DNA of 64,000 nucleotides from Microbacterium sp. MYb54 (GTDB taxonomy: Bacteria > Actinomycetota > Actinomycetes > Actinomycetales > Microbacteriaceae), in contig NZ_PCPA01000009.1 of the NCBI RefSeq assembly GCF_002979515.1, positions 62,001 through 126,000 on the forward strand, written 5' to 3'. A program made the translations under genes and the position numbers. The notes below the pieces were generated by a model. It saw only the letters and a list, made by a program, of their open reading frames with translations, did no database searches and was not told the DNA's origin. This document shows, piece by piece, positions 43,579-51,173 of the stretch; the first letter of the stretch is position 1; each line of letters starts with the position of its first letter.

Positions 43579-44568
43579 TCAGCCCCCGAACACCTCGTCG
43601 TAGTACTTCTGGGCGTTCGAGCCGTCGATCACGGTGATCGGCATGTACTGGTCCTTCTCGATGTCCTTCCCGGCGAGAAGATCGAGGGTGATGTCAATGA
43701 GCGTCCGACCATGGGCCTTGCCGCCGCCGAGACTGATGGTCGACTTCTCGGGGTCGCCGTTGATGATGTTCTGGACCTCGTTCTCGGTCGCATCGATGCC
43801 GAAAAGCCCGAACGAGTCGTAGTCCGAGATGCCGGACGACTTGACGCCCTCGTTACCGCCGACCGCTCCGCCGCCGCCGATCGTGGCGATGACCTTGAGC
43901 TTCGGGTTGGCCTGCAGGAAATTCTCCGCGTTCGCGACACCGTCTTCGGCGGTGAGTGCGGGGGCGGTGGCGACGAGCTTCGCGTTGGGGGCGAGCTTGG
44001 TGATCGCATCCTTGATGCCGTCGGCGCGTTCGATGATCTCCGGGAAGCGCGGAAGATCCATGAGGCCCCACTCGACGGCCTCGCCCTTGTCGAAGTTCGC
44101 GTTGATCCAGGTCGCAGCGGCCTCACCGTTCGCATATCCGGTGTTGTACGCGTCGACGAGGTACTGGGCATCGTAGTTCTCGAGAACCTGCGTGTACCCG
44201 ACCACCTTGATACCGGCTTCCTGGGCGCGCTTGGTCACGTCGACCAGTGCATTCGAGTCGACGGCGCAGATGATTATCGTGCTCACGCCCTGCTGGATGA
44301 AGTTCTCGATCTGGGTGACCTGCTGCGCGGCGTCATTGCGCGCGTCGACGAAGTTCACGGAGAGCCCCTTCTCGGAGCCGTAGTCCTGCGCTTCCTGCAC
44401 GAGTTCGGCCCAGACGGGGTTGCTGAGGTCCGAGAAGGTGATGCCGACGGAGTCCCCGCCGGCCGCCGGAGCGTCGGAGGATCCGCCGGACTCCGGGATG
44501 GTGGTGCAGCCGGTGAGCAGCAACGCCACCGTTGCTGCTGCCGCGGCGAGCTTGACGAGCTTCTTCAC
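43579..44568 (-). CDS. Sugar-type ABC lipoprotein receptor
   Basis: A protein of 329 residues from GTG 44568, with AAAGGA 6 nt upstream. Lipobox LLTGC with cysteine 21. The mature part is a Peripla_BP_4 fold: VGITFSDLSNPVWAELVQEAQDYG, ENFIQQGVSTIIICAVDSNALVDVTKRAQEAGIKVVGY, and IATIGGGGAVGGNEGVKSSG. It serves the importer encoded just upstream in the operon. The ligand is unknown. Confidence 0.9.
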   Translation of the reverse strand: MKKLVKLAAAAATVALLLTGCTTIPESGGSSDAPAAGGDSVGITFSDLSNPVWAELVQEAQDYGSEKGLSVNFVDARNDAAQQVTQIENFIQQGVSTIIICAVDSNALVDVTKRAQEAGIKVVGYTQVLENYDAQYLVDAYNTGYANGEAAATWINANFDKGEAVEWGLMDLPRFPEIIERADGIKDAITKLAPNAKLVATAPALTAEDGVANAENFLQANPKLKVIATIGGGGAVGGNEGVKSSGISDYDSFGLFGIDATENEVQNIINGDPEKSTISLGGGKAHGRTLIDITLDLLAGKDIEKDQYMPITVIDGSNAQKYYDEVFGG

Positions 44569-44614
44569 GATCTGTCCTTTCGTAGTGCTGATGTGGTGAT
44601 GCAGAGAGGGTCGG

Positions 44615-45610
44615 TCAGGCGGAGATGGCAGCGGGCGCCAGGGGCACGCCGCCGATCTGCTTGCGCCGACCACGGGACTTCTTCGACACCGCGTCGTAGA
44701 TCACGGCGGCGAGCAGGATGCAGCCCTTGATGACGAGCTGGACGTACTCGCTGACGTTCATCAGGACGAGGCCGTTGTCGAGGACGCCGACGATCATCAC
44801 GCCGACGAAGGCCCCGAAGAGGCTGCCGCGTCCGCCCATGACACTGATCCCACCGAGGACGCAGGCGGTCAGGACGCTGAACTCGAACCCGGCACCGGTC
44901 GCGGACTGCGCGGAGTTGAGGCGTGAGAGCAGCAGCACCGCTCCGATCGAGGTGAAGAATCCGCACAGCGCGTAGACGAGGATGATGGTCCGGCGAGTGT
45001 TCACGCCCGAGAGTCGAGCTGCCTCGACGTTGTTGCCGATCGCGTAGAAGTAGCGCCCGATGTAGGTCTTGTTCAGGATGAACAGGCCGACGGCCCAGAC
45101 CGCGACGAGGACGTAGACCGAGACGGGGATGCCCGCTATCGCCCCCTGCCCCAGCACTGAGAAGCCCGATGGGAAGCCGAAGATCGGCAGGCCCTTGGAG
45201 ATCAGATAGCTGAGCCCGTTCAGGATCATCATCATCGAGAGCGTGACGATCAGCGGCGCGACCCCGGTGAAGGTGATGATGAGCCCGTTCACGAGCCCGA
45301 CGAGGGTGCCGAGGACCAGCGCCAGCAGAACCGCGATGAACCACGGAACCCCGAACTGCGCCATGAGCATCCCCGTCACGACGACGTTGAGGGAGATCTG
45401 GTAGCCGACCGACAGGTCGATACCACCGGTGATCAGCACGAAGGAGAACCCGACGGCGACGATCCCGAGCGTGGCGATCTGCCGGGCGATGTTCAGGATG
45501 TTCGTCGGATCGAGGAAGTTCGGCGACATCACGCTGAAGGCGATCACCAGCACGATGAGCACCGCGACGATCCCGAGCTCCTTCACCCGGGGCATGAGTG
45601 CAGACTTCAT
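44615..45610 (-). CDS. Ribose-type ABC permease
   Basis: A protein of 331 residues from ATG 45610; the frame runs further upstream into the ATPase gene, which is rejected because ATG 45610 overlaps the ATPase stop by 4 bp. BPD_transp_2 family with [58 protein letters not shown] and GGISVMGGRGSLFGAFVG. About nine membrane segments. Confidence 0.92.
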   Translation of the reverse strand: MKSALMPRVKELGIVAVLIVLVIAFSVMSPNFLDPTNILNIARQIATLGIVAVGFSFVLITGGIDLSVGYQISLNVVVTGMLMAQFGVPWFIAVLLALVLGTLVGLVNGLIITFTGVAPLIVTLSMMMILNGLSYLISKGLPIFGFPSGFSVLGQGAIAGIPVSVYVLVAVWAVGLFILNKTYIGRYFYAIGNNVEAARLSGVNTRRTIILVYALCGFFTSIGAVLLLSRLNSAQSATGAGFEFSVLTACVLGGISVMGGRGSLFGAFVGVMIVGVLDNGLVLMNVSEYVQLVIKGCILLAAVIYDAVSKKSRGRRKQIGGVPLAPAAISA

Positions 45611-47133
45611 TCGTTCTCTCCTTGCGCAGCCAGGGCCAGGACGGCCTCCTGGGTGATGTCGGACGATTCGAGGGTTCCCGCTTGGATGCCCTCCCGAAGG
45701 ACGATCACGCGATCGGACATGCCGATCAGCTCCTCCATGTCGGACGAGATCATGAGGATCGTCTTCCCCGCCTCCGCGAGGCGGTTCATGATCAGGTAGA
45801 TCTCGGCGCGGGCTCCGACGTCGATCCCGCGGGTGGGCTCGTCGAAGATCAGCACCTCCGGATCGGTCGCCAACCATTTCGCCAGCACGACCTTCTGCTG
45901 GTTGCCGCCGCTGAGATTCCCGACGATCTCGGCGCCGCTGGGCGCCTTGATCCGCAGCTCGGTCATGTATTCGGCCGCGACATCACGCTCCGCCTTGGGC
46001 GAGACGACCGTGCCCCTCGAGAGGGACTTCTTCAGAAGCGGCAGGGTGATGTTCTGCTGAATCGAGAACGGGAGGACCAGGCCGTGCCGCTTGCGGTCCT
46101 CCGGGACGAGCGCGATGCGGTTTCTGATCGCCTGGATCGGCGAGCGCGAGAGCACGGAGCGTCCGTGCAGAGTCACCGTACCCGCATCGATCGGCTTGGC
46201 CCCGAAGAGGACCTCCATGAGCTCGGTCCTGCCGGCCCCGATCAGTCCGGCGAACCCGAGGATCTCCCCGGTACGCGCTTCGAAGGAGATGTCGTCGACG
46301 CCGTTCCCGGAAAGTCCTGACACCTTCAGCGACACCTCGCCGGGCACGTTGGTTCGTTCGGGGTAGCCCTCCGCCAGCTCGCGACCGACCATGAGGCTGA
46401 TCAGTTCGCGGCGGGTGGTCTCGCTCGTGACGCGGGTCGCGATGTACTTGCCGTCGCGCAGGACCGATACCCGGTCGGCGAGGCGGAAGATCTCCTCCAT
46501 GCGATGGGAGATGTACACGATCGTCATCCCCTCGGCTCGCAGGGCATCGACCACGCGGTACATGGCCTCGACCTCACTGGCGGTGAGGGGCGCGGAGGGC
46601 TCGTCCATGATGAGCAGTCGAGCATTGCGCGAGAGGGCCTTGGCGATCTCGACGATCTGCTGGTAGCCGGTGGTCAGCGTCTCGACGAGCGCTCGAGGGT
46701 CGATGCGTACGCCGAGTCGGGCGAACAGTTGCGCGGCCTGCGCGTTCATCCGCTTGCGATCGAGGACAGGCCCCCGGCAGATGTAGTGGCCCAGGAAGAC
46801 GTTCTCGGCAGCGTTGAGAGTCGGAACGAGTGTGAACTCCTGGTAGATCACCGCGATTCCGAGATCCTGCGCCAGAGCAGGCGTGAGCTTGTCGTATGCC
46901 ATCCCGTCGACCGTGATCGTGCCGCTCGTGGCCTCGACCGCGCCGGAGAGCACCTTGATGAGCGTCGACTTCCCGGCACCGTTCTCGCCGACGATCGCGT
47001 GGACCTCGCCGGGTCGCAGATCGAGCGAGACCCCCGCGAGCGCCTGCACGCCAGGGTACTGCTTCGTGATGTCCGACACCGTGACGTCGATGCGGATCGC
47101 GGGAGCCGACGTCGTCTCGGCTGCCGAACTCAT
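45607..47133 (-). CDS. Ribose-type ABC ATPase with two nucleotide-binding domains
   Basis: A protein of 508 residues. First domain Walker A GENGAGKST (49-57) and LLIMDEPSAPL; second domain with degenerate GLIGAGRTE, signature LSGGNQQK and VLIFDEPTRG. It energises the permease at 44615. The ATG overlaps the stop of an upstream 18-codon ORF by 4 bp and has only a weak ribosome-binding site of its own. Upstream lies a phased array of TGT repeats that looks like a DeoR operator. Confidence 0.93.
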   Translation of the reverse strand: MSSAAETTSAPAIRIDVTVSDITKQYPGVQALAGVSLDLRPGEVHAIVGENGAGKSTLIKVLSGAVEATSGTITVDGMAYDKLTPALAQDLGIAVIYQEFTLVPTLNAAENVFLGHYICRGPVLDRKRMNAQAAQLFARLGVRIDPRALVETLTTGYQQIVEIAKALSRNARLLIMDEPSAPLTASEVEAMYRVVDALRAEGMTIVYISHRMEEIFRLADRVSVLRDGKYIATRVTSETTRRELISLMVGRELAEGYPERTNVPGEVSLKVSGLSGNGVDDISFEARTGEILGFAGLIGAGRTELMEVLFGAKPIDAGTVTLHGRSVLSRSPIQAIRNRIALVPEDRKRHGLVLPFSIQQNITLPLLKKSLSRGTVVSPKAERDVAAEYMTELRIKAPSGAEIVGNLSGGNQQKVVLAKWLATDPEVLIFDEPTRGIDVGARAEIYLIMNRLAEAGKTILMISSDMEELIGMSDRVIVLREGIQAGTLESSDITQEAVLALAAQGENE

Positions 47134-47186
47134 CGGCGTCTCGCGCTGAGGGCGAGCGTGGTCGCTGTGGTGGGGCGCCTGATCAT
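47130..47186 (-). CDS. Possible 18-codon leader peptide of the ABC operon
   Basis: ATG at 47186 with AAGGAG 10 nt upstream opens MIRRPTTATTLALSARRR, ending in TGA that overlaps the ATPase ATG (ATGA at 47130-47133). The last codons include AGA and CGA arginines. The same plan (18 codons, good ribosome-binding site, 4-bp overlap) precedes rhaI. No independent evidence of the peptide. Confidence 0.45.
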   Translation of the reverse strand: MIRRPTTATTLALSARRR

Positions 47187-47214
47187 CGGGAACACACTCC
47201 TTCGTGGCTGTTCG

Positions 47215-47258
47215 TGTGATCAGCGTGTCAGAACGTGTTAGATCTTGTCAACTCTTGT
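47215..47258. promoter_or_regulatory. Phased TGT repeats, probable DeoR operator
   Basis: TGT triplets start at 47215, 47226, 47236, 47246 and 47256, spaced 11, 10, 10 and 10 bp, within similar 10-bp units such as CGTGTCAGAA, CGTGTTAGAT and CTTGTCAACT. Repeats on one helix face are typical of DeoR-family operators. They sit upstream of the ABC operon. Confidence 0.6.
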
Positions 47259-47309
47259 TCGTAATGATGGACGCAAGAAAGACGGCCCGAGCGTCGGACA
47301 TCCGTCGCG

Positions 47310-48059
47310 TCAGAGAACGGTCGGCAGCTGGCGCGCGTAGGTTGCGAGCTCGCTCGCATCGGGGGCGAGCTCGGTCGCGAGGACCGCCACGCGATCCAGC
47401 GGCACCGACGCCGCAGTGGCCGTGGCGTCGAGCTTCTCGACGTGAACGCCGATCACGACGTGTGCCGAGGATCGTGCGAATGCCCGCTTGAGCTCGGCCT
47501 CTTCGAGGGTGTCCTCGTAGCAGGAGCGTTCGTCGACCGCTGCCGCGGACGCGAAGAAGCTCGAGAAGCGCATGCTCTCCAGGAACGCCGTCGCCACCGG
47601 CCCGACCAGGGAATCCGATCGACGATCCGCTGCGCCGCCCGTGAGGATGGCGGTGACTCCCGGCCGGTCCTGAAGCGCGTGGAACGTTGAGAGTCCGTTG
47701 GTGACGACGGTGAGATCGTCGCTCGTGAGGATCATCTGCGCCAGGCGGTTCATGGTCGTCGAGGAATCCATCGCGATCACCCCGCTCGACGGCACCAAGG
47801 GGAGCAGCTTCTCGGCGATCGCCGCCTTCTCTTCGGCGTGTGATCGCTCTCGACCCTGGAAGCTCACCGGTCCGCTGTAGACCGCGCCTCCGCGCACCCG
47901 TCGGGCGATCCCCCGTTCCTCCATCGCAGTGAAGTCGCGACGGACGGTCATCTCGCTCACCCCGAGGGATTGGGCGGCATCGCTCAGCGAGATCGCCTTG
48001 GACTCCTTGAGGCGGGCGATGAGCCAGTTCCAGCGCTCTTCTGCGGCGAGAGAGTTCAC
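47310..48059 (-). CDS. DeoR-family regulator
   Basis: A protein of 249 residues starting at GTG 48059. N-terminal DeoR helix-turn-helix (ISLSDAAQSLGVSEMTVRRDFTAMEERGIARRVRGGAV), then the sugar-phosphate-binding DeoRC domain (IAEKLLPLVPSSGVIAMDSSTTMNRLA, TVVTNGLSTFHALQ, ILTGGAADRRSDSLVGP). TAGGAT lies 6 nt before the GTG, so the mRNA is probably leaderless. Downstream on the same strand is the ABC importer operon, its likely target. Confidence 0.88.
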   Translation of the reverse strand: MNSLAAEERWNWLIARLKESKAISLSDAAQSLGVSEMTVRRDFTAMEERGIARRVRGGAVYSGPVSFQGRERSHAEEKAAIAEKLLPLVPSSGVIAMDSSTTMNRLAQMILTSDDLTVVTNGLSTFHALQDRPGVTAILTGGAADRRSDSLVGPVATAFLESMRFSSFFASAAAVDERSCYEDTLEEAELKRAFARSSAHVVIGVHVEKLDATATAASVPLDRVAVLATELAPDASELATYARQLPTVL

Positions 48060-48080
48060 ATCCCCATCCTAGGAAGGAAC

Positions 48081-48107
48081 GAACACGATCTGACAGATTC
48101 GATCACA
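48081..48107. promoter_or_regulatory. ACA/TGT repeats between divergent DeoR genes
   Basis: ACA triplets at 48083, 48093 and 48105 lie within GAACACGATCTGACAGATTCGATCACAT-like sequence (spacing 10 and 12 bp), upstream of the predicted -10 boxes of both DeoR genes. The units resemble the complement of the array at 47215-47258. Confidence 0.45.
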
Positions 48108-48163
48108 TCCGGCCCGCCGGTCCCGTCCCGGCTCGATATCGCGGCACCGGATAGATTCCTCCC

Positions 48164-48925
48164 ATGGCACTTTCCGGCAATCTCGAGGCGCAACGACGTC
48201 GAGACGAACTCGTCGATCTCGCGAACGGACCCCAGGGCGTCATGATCGAGGCCGCGGCCGAGCTCTTCGCCGTCTCGTCGATGACGATCCGTCGCGACCT
48301 GCTCGAGCTGGAGGCCGAGGGGCGGGTGCGACGGGTGCGCGGTGGAGCGACGGCAGCGCCGCGCGCACGTCCGTTCGATGCGCGTCGGGCGATCAGGGCG
48401 AGCGCGAAGCGGACGATCGCCGAGAAGGCGCTGCGGCTCGTTCCCGATCAGGGCAGCATCGCGCTCGACGCCTCATCGACGGTCAACATGCTCGCCTCCA
48501 CGATCGGGCCACGGACAGGACTCACGGCATACACGAACTCGTTCGAGTCGTTCCAGGTGCTGCATCCGCTCGACGGGGTGACGGCCGTGATCTCCGGTGG
48601 CACCGCCGAACCGACGACGGGCAGCCTCGTCGGCCCGATCGCCCGCCGGAGCATGCGATCGGTGTACTTCGACATCTTCTTCTCCTCGGCTGATGCCCTC
48701 GACAGCGCCGATGGCACCTCCGAGGTCTCGGTGGAGGAGGCCGAGCTGAAGCAGGCCATGGCCGCGAACGCCGGTACCACGGTGTTGTGCGTCGACTCCA
48801 GCAAGCTCGGGCGCCGATCCGTGGCCAGAGCGCTCGAACGCGAGGAGATCTCGGTGCTGATCACGGAGCTCGATCCCGGCGACGAGCGGCTGGACTCCTT
48901 CCGGGAGACCGCCGACATCCTCTGA
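48164..48925 (+). CDS. DeoR-family regulator
   Basis: A protein of 253 residues with a DeoR helix-turn-helix (VMIEAAAELFAVSSMTIRRDLLELEAEGRVRRVRGGAT) and DeoRC domain (IAEKALRLVPDQGSIALDASSTVNMLAS, TAYTNSFESFQVLH, VISGGTAEPTTGSLVGPIA, SSADALDSADG). TAGATT at 48152-48157 is 6 nt before the ATG, so it is probably leaderless. It lies directly upstream of rhaEW on the same strand and may control rhamnose degradation, or share control of the ABC operon with its divergent paralogue. Confidence 0.88.
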   Translation: MALSGNLEAQRRRDELVDLANGPQGVMIEAAAELFAVSSMTIRRDLLELEAEGRVRRVRGGATAAPRARPFDARRAIRASAKRTIAEKALRLVPDQGSIALDASSTVNMLASTIGPRTGLTAYTNSFESFQVLHPLDGVTAVISGGTAEPTTGSLVGPIARRSMRSVYFDIFFSSADALDSADGTSEVSVEEAELKQAMAANAGTTVLCVDSSKLGRRSVARALEREEISVLITELDPGDERLDSFRETADIL

Positions 48926-48956
48926 CGCTCGCCCACCCCTTCCTCCTTGACGTTGG

Positions 48957-48978
48957 TTCATGTTATCTTTCACATGAA
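48957..48978. promoter_or_regulatory. Inverted repeat upstream of rhaEW
   Basis: TTCATGT (48957-48963) and ACATGAA (48972-48978) form a perfect 7-bp inverted repeat with an 8-bp spacer, 52 bp before the rhaEW start. A regulator site is likely; whether for the DeoR or LacI protein is unclear. Confidence 0.55.
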
Positions 48979-49030
48979 GTAACAGCACCGATGCACATGG
49001 TCGTGTGCGCCGCCCCTGTCTTGGAGAGTC

Positions 49031-51067
49031 ATGACCAACGCCACCGCCGCCGCCCTCATCGCCCGGTCGAACCGCCTCGGCGCCGACCCGAAGAACACCA
49101 ACTACGCCGGGGGGAACACCTCCGCCAAAGGCACCGAGACCGACCCCGTGACCGGCCAGCCCGTCGAGCTGATGTGGGTCAAGGGCTCGGGCGGCGACCT
49201 CGGCACCCTCGAGGAGAGCGGCCTCGCCGTGCTGCGCCTCGACCGCATGCGCGCACTCGTCGACGTCTACCCCGGCCTCGACCGCGAAGACGAGATGGTC
49301 GCAGCGTTCGACTACTGCCTGCACGGCAAGGGCGGCGCCGCCCCGTCGATCGACACCGCGATGCACGGCCTCGTCGACGCCGCACACGTCGACCACCTGC
49401 ACCCCGACTCGGGCATCGCGATCGCCACCGCGGCCGACGGCGAAGCGCTGACCGCGAAGATCTTCGGCGAGAAGGTCGTCTGGGTGCCGTGGCGTCGCCC
49501 GGGCTTCCAGCTCGGACTCGACATCGCCGAGATCAAGAAGCAGCACCCGCAGGCGATCGGCTGCATCCTCGGCGGACACGGCATCACCGCGTGGGCCGAC
49601 TCGTCTGAGGAGGTCGAGGCGAACTCCCTCTGGATCATCGACACCGCAGCTGCGTACATCGCCGAGTACGGCAAGGCTCAGCCGTTCGGCGGCGTACGCG
49701 CGGGCTTCGAGCCGCTCACCCCGACCGAGCGCCGTGAGCGCGCGGCGGCCCTTGCCGGCACCATCCGCGGCATCGCATCGACCGACAAGCCGATGGTCGG
49801 ACACTTCACCGACGCCGACGTGGTCCTCGACTTCCTGGCGTCTGAGCAGGCACCGGCCCTCGCCGCCCTCGGCACCAGCTGCCCCGACCACTTCCTCCGC
49901 ACCAAGGTCAAGCCGCTGATCCTCGACCTGCCGGCCACGGCATCCGCCGAGGAGCAGACCGCGCGCCTGCACGAGCTGCACGAGCTCTACCGCGCCGACT
50001 ACCAGGCCTACTACGACGCACACGCGACGCACGAGTCCCCCGCGATCCGCGGCGCAGACCCGCTCATCGTGCTGATCCCGGGCGTCGGCATGTTCTCCTA
50101 CGGTGCGAACAAGCAGACCGCCCGCGTCGCCGGCGAGTTCTACGTGAACGCGATCAACGTGATGCGCGGCGCCGAGGCTCTGTCGACCTATTCGCCGATC
50201 TCGGATGCCGAGAAGTTCGACATCGAGTACTGGGCGCTGGAGGAGGCCAAGCTGCAGCGGATGCCGAAGCCGAAGTCGCACCAGGGCCGCATCGCCTTCG
50301 TCACCGGCGCCGCATCCGGCATCGGCAAGGCCATCGCGACCCGTCTCGCGGCCGAGGGCGCCTGCGTGGTGGTCGCCGACCTCGACCTCCAGAAGGCCCA
50401 GGCCGCAGCCGCTGAGCTCGGCAGCACCGATGTCGCGATCGGGATCGCCGCCAACGTGGCCGATGCCGACGCCGTCCAGGCCGCCCTGAACGAAGCGGTG
50501 CTCGCGTTCGGCGGTGTCGACCTCGTCGTCAACAACGCCGGGCTCTCGCTCTCGAAGCCGCTGCTGGAGACCACGGAGAAGGACTGGGATCTGCAGCACG
50601 ATGTGATGGCCAAGGGGTCGTTCCTCGTCTCCAAGGCCGCGGCCCGCGTGCTCATCGACCAGAAGCTCGGCGGCGACATCATCTACATCTCGTCGAAGAA
50701 CTCGGTCTTCGCCGGCCCCAACAACATCGCCTACTCCGCCACCAAGGCCGACCAGGCCCACCAGGTTCGGCTGCTCGCGGTCGAGCTCGGCGAGTACGGT
50801 ATCCGTGTGAACGGCATCAACCCCGACGGCGTGGTCCGCGGCTCCGGCATCTTCGCCTCGGGCTGGGGTGCGAACCGTGCGGCGACCTACGGCGTGGCCG
50901 AAGAAGACCTCGGCCAGTACTACGCGAACCGCACGATCCTCAAGCGCGAGGTCGTGCCCGAGAACGTCGCGGACGCGGTCTACGTGCTGACCGGTCCCGA
51001 GCTCAGCCGCACCACGGGTCTGCACATCCCGGTCGACTCCGGCGTCGCCGCGGCGTTCCTGCGATGA
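49031..51067 (+). CDS. rhaEW: Bifunctional rhamnulose-1-phosphate aldolase/lactaldehyde dehydrogenase
   Basis: A protein of 678 residues, with GGAGAG before the ATG. Domain 1 (about 1-400) is a class II aldolase: NYAGGNTSAKG, the zinc-binding HVDHLHPDS near 118-126 and LGGHGITAW. Domain 2 (from about 417) is an SDR with TGAASGIG, NNAG, Y568 and K572 in YSATK. This fusion splits L-rhamnulose 1-phosphate into DHAP and L-lactaldehyde and oxidises the latter to L-lactate. It completes the pathway with rhaI and the kinase at 51174. Confidence 0.93.
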   Translation: MTNATAAALIARSNRLGADPKNTNYAGGNTSAKGTETDPVTGQPVELMWVKGSGGDLGTLEESGLAVLRLDRMRALVDVYPGLDREDEMVAAFDYCLHGKGGAAPSIDTAMHGLVDAAHVDHLHPDSGIAIATAADGEALTAKIFGEKVVWVPWRRPGFQLGLDIAEIKKQHPQAIGCILGGHGITAWADSSEEVEANSLWIIDTAAAYIAEYGKAQPFGGVRAGFEPLTPTERRERAAALAGTIRGIASTDKPMVGHFTDADVVLDFLASEQAPALAALGTSCPDHFLRTKVKPLILDLPATASAEEQTARLHELHELYRADYQAYYDAHATHESPAIRGADPLIVLIPGVGMFSYGANKQTARVAGEFYVNAINVMRGAEALSTYSPISDAEKFDIEYWALEEAKLQRMPKPKSHQGRIAFVTGAASGIGKAIATRLAAEGACVVVADLDLQKAQAAAAELGSTDVAIGIAANVADADAVQAALNEAVLAFGGVDLVVNNAGLSLSKPLLETTEKDWDLQHDVMAKGSFLVSKAAARVLIDQKLGGDIIYISSKNSVFAGPNNIAYSATKADQAHQVRLLAVELGEYGIRVNGINPDGVVRGSGIFASGWGANRAATYGVAEEDLGQYYANRTILKREVVPENVADAVYVLTGPELSRTTGLHIPVDSGVAAAFLR

Positions 51068-51076
51068 CCGCGGTCC

Positions 51077-51158
51077 GCCGAGTGCACGGCTCCCTGTCGA
51101 ACGCACGGCTTGTTCACGTCATGAAGCCGTGCACTCGGGCGGAAGCCGTGCACTCGGC
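51077..51158. repeat. Inverted/direct repeat cluster between rhaEW and rhaB
   Basis: GCCGAGTGCACGGCT (51077-51091) is exactly complementary to AGCCGTGCACTCGGC (51144-51158). A third copy, AGCCGTGCACTCGG, lies at 51125-51138, and GCACGGCTT (51103-51111) pairs with AAGCCGTGC (51124-51132). The region can fold into alternative hairpins and may be a REP-like element. Confidence 0.8.
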
Positions 51159-51173
51159 GAGTGGTGGAGCCCG

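Noticed and set aside
48473..51106. Minus-strand open frame of 877 codons across rhaEW
   Set aside because: Antisense shadow of a clear bifunctional enzyme; the composition is a GC-skew artefact.
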